This document shows positions 11,661-22,952 of a stretch of 64,000 nt of DNA, piece by piece. The notes beneath the pieces are model-generated. The model was not told the origin of the DNA. It saw only the letters and a list, made by a program, of their open reading frames with translations, and made no database searches. The first letter of the stretch is position 1; each line of letters begins with the position of its first letter. Source of the stretch: Lindgomyces ingoldianus (taxonomy: Eukaryota; Ascomycota; Dothideomycetes; Pleosporales; Lindgomycetaceae); assembly GCF_010093535.1 (NCBI RefSeq), contig NW_022985198.1, positions 258,050 to 322,049 of the forward strand, read 5' to 3'. A program made the translations under genes and the position numbers.

Positions 11661-12319
11661 CACTAATTTATTACACCCCTATTATTAACAAAAGGCTAGT
11701 CTAGGTTGTAGTTAAAGTTAAAAAAGAGAATATTATACTTAAGTAAAATAGTAAAAAAATAATAAAAGTTTTAGTTTTATAAGAAAATTAGCTTATATAA
11801 TAAAGTAGCATAAAAGTAGCTTATGTTAAGGTAGGTGTAGCTAATACTTCTCTTCTCTTGTCTAGTTAGACTATAATTAATGCAGGTAAAGTAGGTAGTT
11901 ATAATGTAATGCTAATTAAGCATCTCTTAAACAAATGTTTACTACTTAATACTTAGCATAACAGCTACAGGCCTAATAGGCTCTTTATGTACAAGAAGGT
12001 TAGAAGGCAAAATAGCCCTAGCAGATATGTACATAAAGAGTAACATAGCAAGCAGATAGAAGGCAAAATAATAAAAAGTATAATATAGTAGGTAAGAAGT
12101 AAAAAGAAAGTATTATAGTAAATTAAAAGAGATTAAACCTAATTTAAGAAGGCTAAGGCTAGATCTGTTATTACATAAAGCTAAAACTAGATTTCTAGAG
12201 GCACTGCCTAAAATAGGATAGCGCAGGACTAATATAATTATAATAAAAGCAGACGTTACTAATAGGGCAAATATATAGTAGCAGGGCAGAAATGTACATG
12301 CACTGTACAGAGCAGTCTA

Positions 12320-15300
12320 TAAAATAACCTTAGAATACATAATATTAACTACCTTACTTATTAAACTAGGCAGAATTAGAATAGAGATGCTAGATACAGT
12401 AGTAACACATAAAAGGGCTACATATAACTAGCTATAAGTAAAGATAGAATGTTGTAGGTTAACACTAATAATCTTAAGCAACTAACCTTATAACTTGTTA
12501 ATAGACATAGTAAAACAAAGTTAGACTAGAATCTAATACTAAATAATTAAAAAAGGTAAAGCATTATTATTCTTAGACACTAACTTTACGCGCGTAATTA
12601 TTTAAATCTAACTATTAAACTTACTGCTAAGTATTCTACTAATAAAGAAAGGCGCTGTCTGGCTAACAGTAGTGACTATAAGACGTGTGCTGTTACACAA
12701 TCCTTGCCCTAGATCTAGATTGCGCAAGAGCATAATAGAAACACTAACCTTTAGTTATAAAGTAGACAGAGGAAGGCTAGGCAAATTAAAGCTCTAAAGT
12801 AGGTCCTTTAGTAGTTAATTAATTCTGTCTAAAAAAAATTAGTAAACCTTATTAGTAAAGTAGAATTTTATTACAACACCTTTAAAGCGCTTAAATAGAA
12901 AGTTATTTAGAGAATTAATAGTGTTATTCTAGACTGCTAATATACACCTTTACTTTAATAAAGAAGTATAAACTTCTAGATTAGTAGGTTTCTAAAGTAA
13001 ATTAAGTAGATAGATGTAGGAATAGAATGCAGATATAGACTAAAACTACTAGATTCTAGAAAGAAGCGCAATAGACTTTTTATTACACCTAGCTAAGTCT
13101 AATATCTACTAAGTATATTCTTAGTTAGCAGGTCCCTGCCTTATCTTTATATTCTCTGTTAGCTGTAGAACAGTAAAGTATAGCTATAAATAAGAGTTCT
13201 AAAGGCAGGCTTATACAGTCTGTAACCTTCTACTGCGCAAAACAACAGGAAGGATCTAGGCAAAGTCCCCTTCTAATAGCACTAGAATACCTCTAAATAG
13301 GGAGTTGTTCTTTATAATATTTTATAGTGTATAGTTAACTGCTTTAAAGCAGTACTAGTGCTGCATTAGGACTTTATCCTATATAATTAAATCTGTCTAA
13401 CAAATAAGGTCTGCAGTAGGAGAGTTTACATGCATAAAGCAGGTAGATCTGTTTTTAATATTAATAAGTATCTTAAACTAATAATAAGCAGTGCAGCTGC
13501 TAGGAAAGAGAAGCGCAGCAATACTAGACAATGCTATGCACAAAACAATCTTGCGTTAGGTCTAAAAATAAGTGTAAATAGTCTTATATAAAAAGGTCTT
13601 TCTAGTTTTGCTAGGGCCCTAAATAAAGTAGCAACTAAATTATAGCATAGTAAGGATAGACTAAGTAATAGCATAAAAAACTTCTAGTTAGGCCTTATTT
13701 AGCTTGTTATACGCATTAGTATAATTAAGATCTTGCTTTACAGCGTTGTAATTAAGCTGCTTAGCAACTAATAGATTAATAGCCTCCTACACTTAATATC
13801 TCTATAGTATAAGTATATTAAAATTAAAAAGGTTCTTTTTAAATAACTTAAGCATAGCCTAGTTAATTAGCTATAAGCATAGATCCTTTACAGAATTAGT
13901 AATACTAGGGGGCAACACTATTTATTCTAAGCAGAGGGGCAGGTTGTTAGATAGATGTTAGAAGAACTTATTCTATAACACTATAAAATTACCTACATTT
14001 CTAAAGACTAAGGCCTAGAGAAAGACATAACATAACTTAAAAGTAAGTGCTAAATGCTAAAGCTTAAAAAATATATACTACTATAATTTATCTTTAACTA
14101 AGAGATTAAGAGCTAAATAGGTGTCTTTAAAAGTAGGTTAGATCTAACTATTAACTATACAGAGATGTTTAAAACTAATTGCGCCTAGAATTTATGTAAA
14201 AAGCATTCTAAAATAAAAACACTCCCTAAAGGAAGAACTACAGAAGTAGACACAACTAATAAAGTACTAATTATGTTAGAACTAAGTCTATTTACTACTA
14301 TCTTTCCCTAGATTCTAATAATACTAGGTTAGAAAGTTCTAGTAAAGAAGATTACACTTATTTATATAAAGAGCATTATACTCTAACTATTTTATTAATA
14401 ATAATTTTTTCTGTTTAACTGCAATCTCTACCTATTTAGCACTGTCCTTATTATAAAAGGTGACTATATGCTGTCTTAGTAAATGCACTACTAATTAAAT
14501 AACAGAAGGCTTCTTCTTATAAACTTTAAACTCTATTAATTGCTAAACAGCCTTAGTTAGTCTAATATAGCGCATGTTTAGATACTAGGCAACTTTATCT
14601 TCTTACTAGATACAGATAACAACCTAATTAGTGCCCTTATAGATATACTTATGTATATATTTAACTAACTTTATAGAGGCACAGACCTCTACATTAACAT
14701 GTGCGTTGTACTTATGTAAAAGGTATAGACTATAAGGCACTACTTAGTAATTATTAACTATAATGTCTTAACTATAACACTTTACAACCTAAGTTAAACT
14801 AAGTTAACACTAATATATAAGATAACTGTCTCTACTAACTAAAGTCTTATTAGTGTATTTCTTTAGAAATTGCTTCTAATAGGTTGCTTAGAGAGAACGC
14901 TCTGTAGTCTGTATACAGGGCATGCTAGGATTTAAGGTTCTACATAGCCTATAAACTATAGTAGTTTTAATAATGTTACTTAAAACTCTATCTAGATCTT
15001 AAGCCTTTATAAGAAGCTTAGCCTATATAACCTAATTAATAAAGTTTAGATTAAGGAACTAATTATAGTAATTATAACATAGAAAGAGTAAAATGTAAGC
15101 ATAAAATAAACCCTACTTCTAGTACTTAATAGTATACATAATACTAGTATACTAGCTAAATACATAGTTAGTTTAGAGGTCTGTAAGGAGGGAGTTAAGA
15201 CGCAGCTTAAAAACGCGCGCAACTAGATCTAGCTAATCTAATAGCTAAAAGGACGTACTAATCTCCTGCTCTAACTCCAGCTATTTAGGATTAGCAGTAA

Positions 15301-16420
15301 AAGTAATAAACAAAGTAGGTTAACTAAGCTTTTAAATAATAGCTATAAAGTTCTAATAATACTATGTAATAAAGTAACTGCTGCTAATGTAACTTAAAGA
15401 AAGAATAGTCTAAATCCTAACTAAATTAGCCTAAAAGTTGTCTTAATCTAATGCATTACACACTTCTTAATATAAATTAGCATGTAACTGTTTTTAATTT
15501 ACTATAATCTACTATAACTTTCTCTGTTTACACTAAGCCTAGTAGTTAATAACAAATTACTAGAATAACAGACTATAATTAAAAAGCATAATAAGACTAC
15601 TACACTAAAAAAATAAGTAGAATTAGTAATACTTAAAATTAGTTAAAGTATCCTAAGTGCAAGACATGCATAAAGTACACAGCTGTAAACTATAGTAAAA
15701 CCTAAAGGTACTCTATAAAAACATTAAAATGTAGTAGAGAAGCTAATATGCTGCATGTGTATGTTTAATTCTTTAGTATAAAGACTAACAGTATTTTAGA
15801 TTAGGGCTAAGTTAGTAGTAAAAAATAAGATTTTAGTTATAATCTTTAACTAGCTTATTATAAACTAGAGTAGCAATCTTCTTAGTAATAAGTAAGTTCT
15901 CTTAATGTTAATTAGCCCTAGCCTGCATAATTAACTATAGTTATAAATTAAAAGTAATCTATAATTCCTTATCTTGCTTATAAGCTTACTGCAACTACTT
16001 ATGTGCAGTTTTGTATATTTTAATCTAAAGATTATTATAATCTGTCTTAACTATCTGTAGCAGCTGTGTAAGTATAGTTAGATTAAGACTACTATTAGCC
16101 TAATGCCCTATACGCGCACTGTTAGCCTAGGCAGGATTGTAAAAGTACAGCTGTGCGTAAAAAGGGACGTCCCCCTTAGCAGGCTCTAATAGGCTGTGCA
16201 TATAGTACATCTCCCCTATAATCTAAAAAACTTTTACGCCTATGCTACACACACCTTAATTTGTTTATTTATAGTTAGCTAACATAAAAGCTAAAGCTGT
16301 GTTATATAATTAAAGATACTTCTAAAAGGATCTGCTAAGTAAGTGCCTACCCTGCAAAAGACAACACAGGAATAGAGGTAGATCTAGAAAGGTTAGAAGG
16401 TTAATATCACTTATTAGGCA
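12320..16420 (-). mobile_element. RIP-inactivated Helitron (Rep/helicase) relic
   Basis: On the minus strand a RepHel-type protein can be followed through stops in the right order. An N-terminal segment lies around 16220-16126 (FYAQLYFYNPA). The Rep motif G-L-F-Y-A-Y-I-L-L-F-L is at 15113-15080, where the catalytic H-x-H of 'GLPHAHILLFL' has become Y-x-Y by C-to-T change. The middle domain follows at 14743-14662 (VVPYSLYL, KYNAHVNVEVC, KYIHKYIYKG). The helicase Walker A is at 13618-13595 (GPSKTRKT in place of GPGGTGKT), with NLDLGQGLCN at 12721-12692 and TMSINK at 12511-12494. A tail resembling ALSRVTS/NIVY lies near 12440-12320. These blocks together are diagnostic of Helitrons. Termini (5' TC, 3' CTRR with hairpin) could not be placed, so limits are approximate. 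Dense stops and the lost HUH histidines mean it cannot be autonomous. Confidence 0.82.
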
Positions 16421-18180
16421 ATATATAGAGTACTAAAGAGAATCTGCCTAACTCTTATTAACCTGCTCCTTAGGCTAGTAAAAGGCACTACAGTTAAAAC
16501 AGCTGCTTATAAGATTTTACATTAAACTAAAGTTAATAAGAGTAATATAGTCTATAGTAGTAATAATATATGCCTTTAGTAAATTATTTTATAAAAGACT
16601 AGCCTTTAGTTACTTCTAATCTCTACACATAAATAAAGATAAAGCAGGCTAATCTAAAGTATGTTAAAAGGGTAGAGATTAAACAGGTCTTTATAAGGTT
16701 AGCTATATATTATAATAATGTATATATATAGACAGCGTAGAAGAAGTAGAAGTTAGTGTAAAGGACTTAAAAGGGGTTAATTATATATTACAATAGATCT
16801 AGATAGATAGCGTAAAAGAAGTAAAAAAAAGTGTAAAAGTCTTAAAAAAGTCTTAATATGTATAAAATAATTAATTAAGCACTAGCGTTCTACTTAATGT
16901 AGTGTCACGCCTAGCATGTGCAGGTTAGCCCTAGCATAGACCTAATTAGACTGTAGTAGCGCAAGCTTAAACATGTTTTAAAGGTTATGCATTAGAGTTA
17001 ACATTAGCTAATAGCTAACACGCCTAGATAAAACTAGATATAAGCGCTAAAGAATATAATAATTATAATAAAGTAACATACTACACAGCTATGTCTGTTG
17101 CACTAGCAATAAGAAGCTCTAACTTTATTAGTAAGGAAGTTAAAGAGGGGTCTGTAGTTATTATAGACTAGGCAGAAAGTAAGCAATAAGTCTATATAGC
17201 AATAATATAAAAGGATAACACTGTATAATAGAAAAAAAAGGACAGGTTAAGAGAGAAAAGTACTAATTAAAAAAAGTTAAAGCAGATTAAAGATAAATTA
17301 ACTTTAAGTAGATTAAAATCCTGCCTATTAAAATAAGGCGTAGTAAGGCCTATACTACACTAAATAAATTTGTTTTTTTAGAGTCTCTAGAAGTATAACC
17401 TTTTCTAAAACAGCGTCCTTATTAAGTTTAGAAAAGGACTTAATTAGGCTAAAAACCTCTAAGAAAAAATTTTATATAAAAAAAAATTTAAGCTATCTAA
17501 ACTTATTATTTTAAGTAATAAAACGCCTTTAAGCCCTTACCCCCTATATAATAGTTTATAGTATGTAAATATGCTCTTAATTTTAATATAATTAGTATAG
17601 CTTTATAGCTTAAAGAAAAGAGGAAACAGTTAAAAGTGTTTTACATTAGGCTAATATTATGTTAGGTGTAATCTTAAGGCCTTTATAATTCTTTATAGAG
17701 GTTAGTAGATAACATAGGATAACCTAATACACTTATATACATTATAGATAGCTATAATACAGTAGCTTACTATAACTTATTATTATTATAAAGTAAAGTT
17801 AACTAAGGCTGCAAAGGTATTAAAGCAGATAATGTCTAGTTAGAAAAGATTAGAACAGGTTAGAGCAGATATAGAGCTAAAGCCTAAAGTTGCACTACTG
17901 TTTTGCTTAACTAGGGGGAGATTCTCTAGAACCCCCTTTTTGCCTATAGCAGGCTTTGCTTAGAAGGTCTTAGCAAAGCTAATTACATTTAGCAGGAAAA
18001 ATTACACTGTAGAAGTAATTTTTACACCCCTAACTATGCAGTAGTTAATTACAATAGGAAAAAAAGAAGACTAGATTAAGCATGTAGCATAGCAGAACAA
18101 TTACTTAAAGCTTAAAAACAAACAGTAACGCGGCTTTTTAGTTACTAATTTTCTACTAATTAAATTAATAGCCGGCTTAT

Positions 18181-18985
18181 ATCCGGACCAATAGGAGAGA
18201 GGGCTTGGCGGTAGAGATAGTGTAATATTTGATTACGAGGTGCATTGTGGCGCTTCTAGTGGCCAAGGCCAGGCGAGACGAGGCTGAGCAAGGCTAAGAA
18301 TTGGTTGTAAGAATTGTTGAAGGTTTATCATGTGAAACTTGGATTTAAAGAATTCCTGACGTAGAGTCGGATAAGTGCTAATTATTGTCATTAGGTATCA
18401 ACTTTTTGTGCTAGGCTGAAATCACCTACGCTACAGTTGACTCAGGCCGACTGAACATTGTGGAGACCTCGCAAGATCCCTCTGCCAGGAGCTACAGTCT
18501 GATCTCTTCACCCTTTACGATTGCTACGTCAACATCCTTAAAACTTCCATCCGGCTTGAAATGTACTCGCCTTCTCAACGTCCATGCTTAGTCCAGCTTG
18601 GTGAAGTCGTGAACCTCGGAGATCGACACAATTTTTACCGCGTTGTCCTTTGTAAGAGAGGGGAGCCAATTCTGTAACAGAGGGCGAGCCATTAGGGATA
18701 TGACCAAGGCTGGATATAACGTCAATGTGCTACAACGGTCTGGTTAGGCCACAGGGAACACCTCTAAGACCAACCCCATGGGAGAAGGACGGACCAACCC
18801 AAACCGCGTGACATGCTCAGATCAGGTGATGATGTGCTCGCAGGCTTGGCGCGATGCTCATCGATGCTTGCTGATGTCAAGCCTTGTGAGCACATCACAT
18901 GATCCAGATTATCACGTCCATCCTTCCTCCATGGTGTTGGCCTTGGCGGTGCTCCTCCTGGCCAATTGTCGTGTCGTAACACAAT
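18181..18985. other. Gene-free normal-GC stretch beside island 1
   Basis: From about 18180 the base composition returns to normal. No gene with recognisable motifs was seen between the island edge and the 3' end of the glycine-rich-domain gene. A plus-strand ORF of 132 codons beginning near 18778 is mostly the antisense of the Gly-rich tail repeat. Confidence 0.5.
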
Positions 18986-21642
18986 CTACCCTCCACACCC
19001 TCCACATCCTCCGCCACCACCATTCCCGCCGCCATCCCCGCCATCCCCATCACCACCCCCATTTCCACCACCACCACCACCACCACCACCACAGTTCACA
19101 CCACACCGTCCCCCTCCAGTCGCTAACCCCCGTTCCCCACAACCGACATTACACGCCGGTCCTCTGCCCCCTATAGCACAACTCCCTAGACTCGCTGCAG
19201 TTGAGCAAGTCTCATAGACACACCCTGCTCCTTCCCTTCCACCCCCAGTCGCCATCGTATACCGGTCGTGCTCACATGTTGGTTCGGCAAGGTAGGGAAC
19301 ATAGACGGGGTAGTATAAGGGATAACCATAAGCACCATGAACGTAGGAGTTGTTTTTTTTTCTTGGAGCCGAGGAGGATGCTTTCTTTTTATTGTAGCGA
19401 TGCAGGACACGACCATATGTACGATTGAGACCTTCGAGCTCACGGCTGTGTTGGTAGGCAGAGGTATCGTATCCAGCGGAAGGGTTTTTTGTATTTTCGC
19501 GGATGGCATTATGTGCACTAATGTGCACTCCTATCACAGGGTCTTTGCCCAACTCCCCATTCTCGATTCTCTTCTCCACATCGGCAATCTTACGGCCCCT
19601 AAATGGATTAATCTTACTAGTAAAACTACTTCGGAGGGGTTCACGAGTGCATTCGCAGTACCAGCAGGCGCATTCGGCATATGGCTGGCCGTATTTCTTC
19701 TCGTATTGGGCTGAGGTCCATTGGAATTGGGTGTGTAGAGTACCTTCAATGATTTTGTCGTCGTGATTGAGGAATTTCTTGGTTTCGGCTAAGGTGTAGC
19801 TGGAGTAGATTTTGGGAGAGAGTTGGTGGGTGTGCTACAACAACACTATCAGCAATATATTCATTTCGATTGATATAACCAGAAAATTGCGGAAATAAAA
19901 TGTGAGTAGGGACGAAACCCACAGGCAGGTGAAAGAATCAGACTTACCCATGCTAAATCTACATCCAGCGTCGGCACAGCAACTTTGTTCGGATTCTCCG
20001 CCACAATTTGTACAAACCGATGATACTTCACTATTAGCCTCTGGGCCGTCGTTAGAACTGCAGGGCTATGCAGCCAATCAATATTCCGCATCTTAAGCAC
20101 AAAGCTGCTCTGTCTAATCACCGCCCCCACAAGATCTAAGCCAAACGGACTCGAATTGTCCCAGTAATGACTCAACCACTTCCTTATTGCGATCCTAGAT
20201 GCCTTGCCGAGGGATTGAGGATGAAGTTGTTCAATGTTTGCATGAATGAGTTCCATTGATGGAAACGATGAGACGACATTTTCTAGGCGCGACCTGAGGC
20301 ACTCAATGGAAAGGGTGGCGATTTCCATGCGTAGATAGTCGGGCTGCCACCGTGGTGCATTTTGGATCAGGCGGTTAGGAAAGAAGGGGTCGTGTGTGTT
20401 GATTCCCTTACCAGGGTCTACCATCTGCGGTATGCCCTGGGGGTTAAGGATAGTGCCTGGCAGAGGGAGAGACTGCCTCAGTACTGCCTCTGCGTCTGAA
20501 ATAAACTTCCCAACTCGTAATGTCTCGTGTTTAATGACTAAGTCACAACTTGGACACGATTCTTGAAACTGTTGGCCAGCGAACCCAGTGTCGTACTCCA
20601 GATACGCCTCAAGGGTTTCAGGCCCAGAAGTCATTGGAGGACGAGTCCACGGAACGTCGAGATTTTGGAGGCATTTCGGACAGCGAAGGACAGTGCTGTA
20701 TTTGTTCCCAAACGGTGCATCGTGAATACTTCCCCAAGGCAGGTCAGTAGTCGACTCCCAATTGTGTTTCGCTGCTTCCGGTGGGTTGTATTCGAATGTT
20801 TCCGAGTCAATAGAGGAGTTGATCAACTCCCAGGGGAAGGGGGTTGACCAGATTTGGTGCCGAGATAGTCTCATACAATCCTCAAGATAAGCCTGAGGGT
20901 TCAGCATGTAGGCGTGCCATACCATCAGAACATCTAGCGGCGGAAGTCTCTCATTAATATCTTGCCCCATTCCGGCCCCATGGGTGGGGAACAAATCTGG
21001 CCGGGAAGCTCCGAACATAATGAACATTGACATGTTGAGAGGAGAGCTGTACAAATCAGAATGTGAAGGCAGGGTGTCCCACCACTTTTCAAATCGATCC
21101 ACTGCTGCAGTGACAAAGACCGTCCATCTCTTCTCTCGAATCCTTTCTGCGAGATCTACTTCTGCTATCTCTTTCTCACTCAGGGTGTGCCCCCTTGCTG
21201 CCGCCTTGGAAGGGTTTGCCTCATGCATACCCTCTCGCTGATGGTCGGCGTTCCTCGTAGGCGTGTAAATTCCTAGTTCTTCCACATCTTTCGTACCCAG
21301 TACTCCGCTCACCTTCCTGAATTCAATGCCGAATAAGCCATCTTGATTCCCAACCTCATGTCTTAGCTTCGCGAACGCATGCAGCAGTTTCAAGTGCGCG
21401 ATGCATTCTGCTGGCGTTGGAATATCGAATGGACTAGGTGTGAAGTTTAAACTCATCAGTCCTACATCCGTGGCTGGGACCGGTTCCCCACAAGCAACAT
21501 TCAACGAAGAAGCTTGTCCGGAGAGCGGCTGGGAAGCGCAAGGCGGAAGCTCCCCACTCACCTTCACCATCTCTCGAATTGCTAAAGAACGTCGCCAATT
21601 CCTCTTCTTCCGCCCTTCTAAGGGGGGTATATTGCCCGACAT
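18986..21642 (-). CDS. Glycine-rich-domain-containing protein (GRDP/DUF1399-like) with a Gly/Cys tail
   Basis: Two exons, 21642-19948 and 19834-18986, flank a 113-nt intron (GTAAGT ... TTGTAG, phase 0), giving 847 residues. The start is the first ATG, MSGNIPPL; the frame runs further upstream only with non-ATG codons. The intron falls inside the family hallmark VPTLDVDLAW|HTHQLSP, followed by the other conserved blocks FLNHDDKI, F-x-WTS-x-x-Y, KYGQPYAEC and CWYCE around residues 586-626. An earlier block, LPPLDVLMVWHAYMLNP, is the first copy of the same 'DV-WH-H' motif. Two CxxC pairs (RCPKC, SCPSC) in the middle suggest a zinc ribbon. The last 80-90 residues are almost pure Gly with regularly spaced Cys, ending CGGCGGCGG. 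Fungal and plant GRDPs share this architecture; a biochemical role is not established. It is probably soluble, as no signal peptide or membrane span is visible. Confidence 0.88.
18992..19095. repeat. CCA/CCN trinucleotide microsatellite inside the GRDP coding tail
   Basis: The plus strand reads as near-perfect CCA/CAC triplets, with nine consecutive pure units around 19065-19090 and interrupted CCx triplets on either side. On the coding (minus) strand this is GGT/GGA/GGN, the poly-Gly of the GRDP tail. Replication slippage here would change the Gly-run length without changing frame. Confidence 0.85.
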
Positions 21643-22440
21643 AGTAGATAGGAGGGGGGAAATATATGGAAAGGTACTGTGTGAAGGGGGATATGAGTAA
21701 GTGAGGGCAGAGGTGTTCTGGAGGGGTTTAAGATATTGAGAAATGAGGGGATTTTGAAGATATAGGAAATGGCCAAGAAACAAATGGTTTAAAAAGATAA
21801 CCTATAGGCGTAAGCTAAAGTCGAAGGCCGACCGGTGAAGCCTCATTCAACAATCGAAGGGATACGAATCAGTAGCACTGCCACGCCAATTACGCAAACG
21901 CGTCCAGAATGCTCATTCGCCGAGCTATCCTAAGGCGAGCATGAGAATGATAACATCCTATGTAACCGATGTGGAGCACGAATAAAAACAACTGGATACG
22001 GTCATGCTAGCGTGTTTGCATCCAGAGGGGCAGAGGAAAAGCAAAATGGGTTGGAGGTTGGGGCACTGCAACGGCGATAAAATTCGTTACCTATGTAACC
22101 ACCCCAATTTCTACACTCAAAAGAAAGTAGTTGTAAGAGAGATCCCTGGTCAAACAAGGAATTTATCCAATTATTGGGACTTTGTATCCGCGGCTTTTTT
22201 TGCCTCGTTCTTAGCTTTCATTTCCATCCGCGTAGTCCATGGCTCAGCCCCAATACCGCTAAACCCCCAAGCTCCCACCCAACCACTGCATGCTCGTGAC
22301 AAAGTGGCCAACCCCCACACTTATCAAAATCGTGGAGATTTTCCTTGTCACTATAACCGTAGTTAGTAAAACGAGATAGATGAGCCACGTCACGCGTCGC
22401 GTGGTTCAAAGGCGAATGGCCGAGTTCTTCACGCTAAGTT
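21643..22440. other. Upstream region of the GRDP gene, no gene seen
   Basis: This holds the promoter of the minus-strand GRDP gene. A 120-codon plus-strand ORF at 22004-22366 has no motif and an unconvincing composition, so I do not call it a gene. Confidence 0.45.
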
Positions 22441-22763
22441 AGAAGAGCTCACCCGCTTGAGCATGCATGTATGCATGTTCTAAAATACTAAAGCTTACAT
22501 AAATGTAAGAGTTTTGCTAAATGAAGTAGATAATAATAGCACTATTATTATAATTAGAGATTTACTATAATAGGCTAGTCTCTAGGAGTATTCGCTAGAG
22601 ATTACGTAGCATAAAGAAAATTACGGTAGTTTGCCGCAAAATGCAGTAAAAAACTGTAACTTGCAGCAAATTATATTACACTGCAATAAACTATATGTTA
22701 ACTTTGATCCTAGGGAGAGAGATTGTTAGTGATAAGTTAGTATCTCACCTGACAGTAGGATTG
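22441..22763. repeat. Short AT-rich repeat relic
   Basis: A local AT-rich patch. Bases 22478-22530 (aaaatactaaagcttacata onward) match 41838-41890 closely. Bases 22625-22690 contain decayed TTGCAGCA-type words also found near 42860. It is probably a RIP-damaged repeat fragment joined directly to R1 copy a. Confidence 0.6.
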
Positions 22764-22952
22764 TGTAAGAGGTATCGAGCAAGAAGCACGAGGCACAGAG
22801 AGGGAATGCAGGATAGGGGTGTGTAGCAGAGCTACAAGAGAGAGAGTAAACCTTAGGGTCGGAGGCAGAGGTACGGAGGCCGAGGAGCCTATATACCCCG
22901 TGCCAAGCCTAAGGGTACTCAGGGGTTGGATAGCTGTAACATAACCGTGTCA
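22764..22952 (+). repeat. Dispersed LTR-like repeat R1, copy a
   Basis: A 189-bp sequence starts TGTAAGAGGTATCGAGC and ends AACATAACCGTGTCA, i.e. 5'-TG...CA-3', with an internal TATATA (near 22890) followed by CCCCGTGCC. Copies b (33153-33328) and c (63462-63636, reversed) share most of the sequence. The form fits a solo LTR of a small retroelement (possibly TRIM-like). It is far less AT-rich than the transposon islands. No target-site duplication is visible at this copy. Confidence 0.65.

Larger units (their letters stand above)
7980..18180. repeat. AT-rich RIP-degraded transposon island 1
   Basis: About 10 kb of strongly AT-rich sequence dense in TA steps and stop codons in all frames, with no ORF over 60 residues. 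Boundaries are sharp on both sides (near 7980 and 18180). Residual codon wording shows former coding sequence converted mostly by C-to-T and G-to-A changes, the signature of RIP. Identifiable parts are a LINE-type endonuclease near 10.9-11.7 kb and a Helitron between about 12.3 and 16.4 kb. The remaining stretches (8.0-10.9, 11.7-12.3, 16.4-18.2 kb) are repeat-like but not identifiable by eye. Confidence 0.9.

Noticed and set aside
18778..19176. His/Pro-rich plus-strand ORF
   Set aside because: It is the antisense of the Gly-rich microsatellite tail of the GRDP gene.
22004..22366. 120-codon plus-strand ORF with a hydrophobic stretch
   Set aside because: No homology cue, no supporting splice or promoter structure, and an opposite-strand ORF of similar quality; probably chance.
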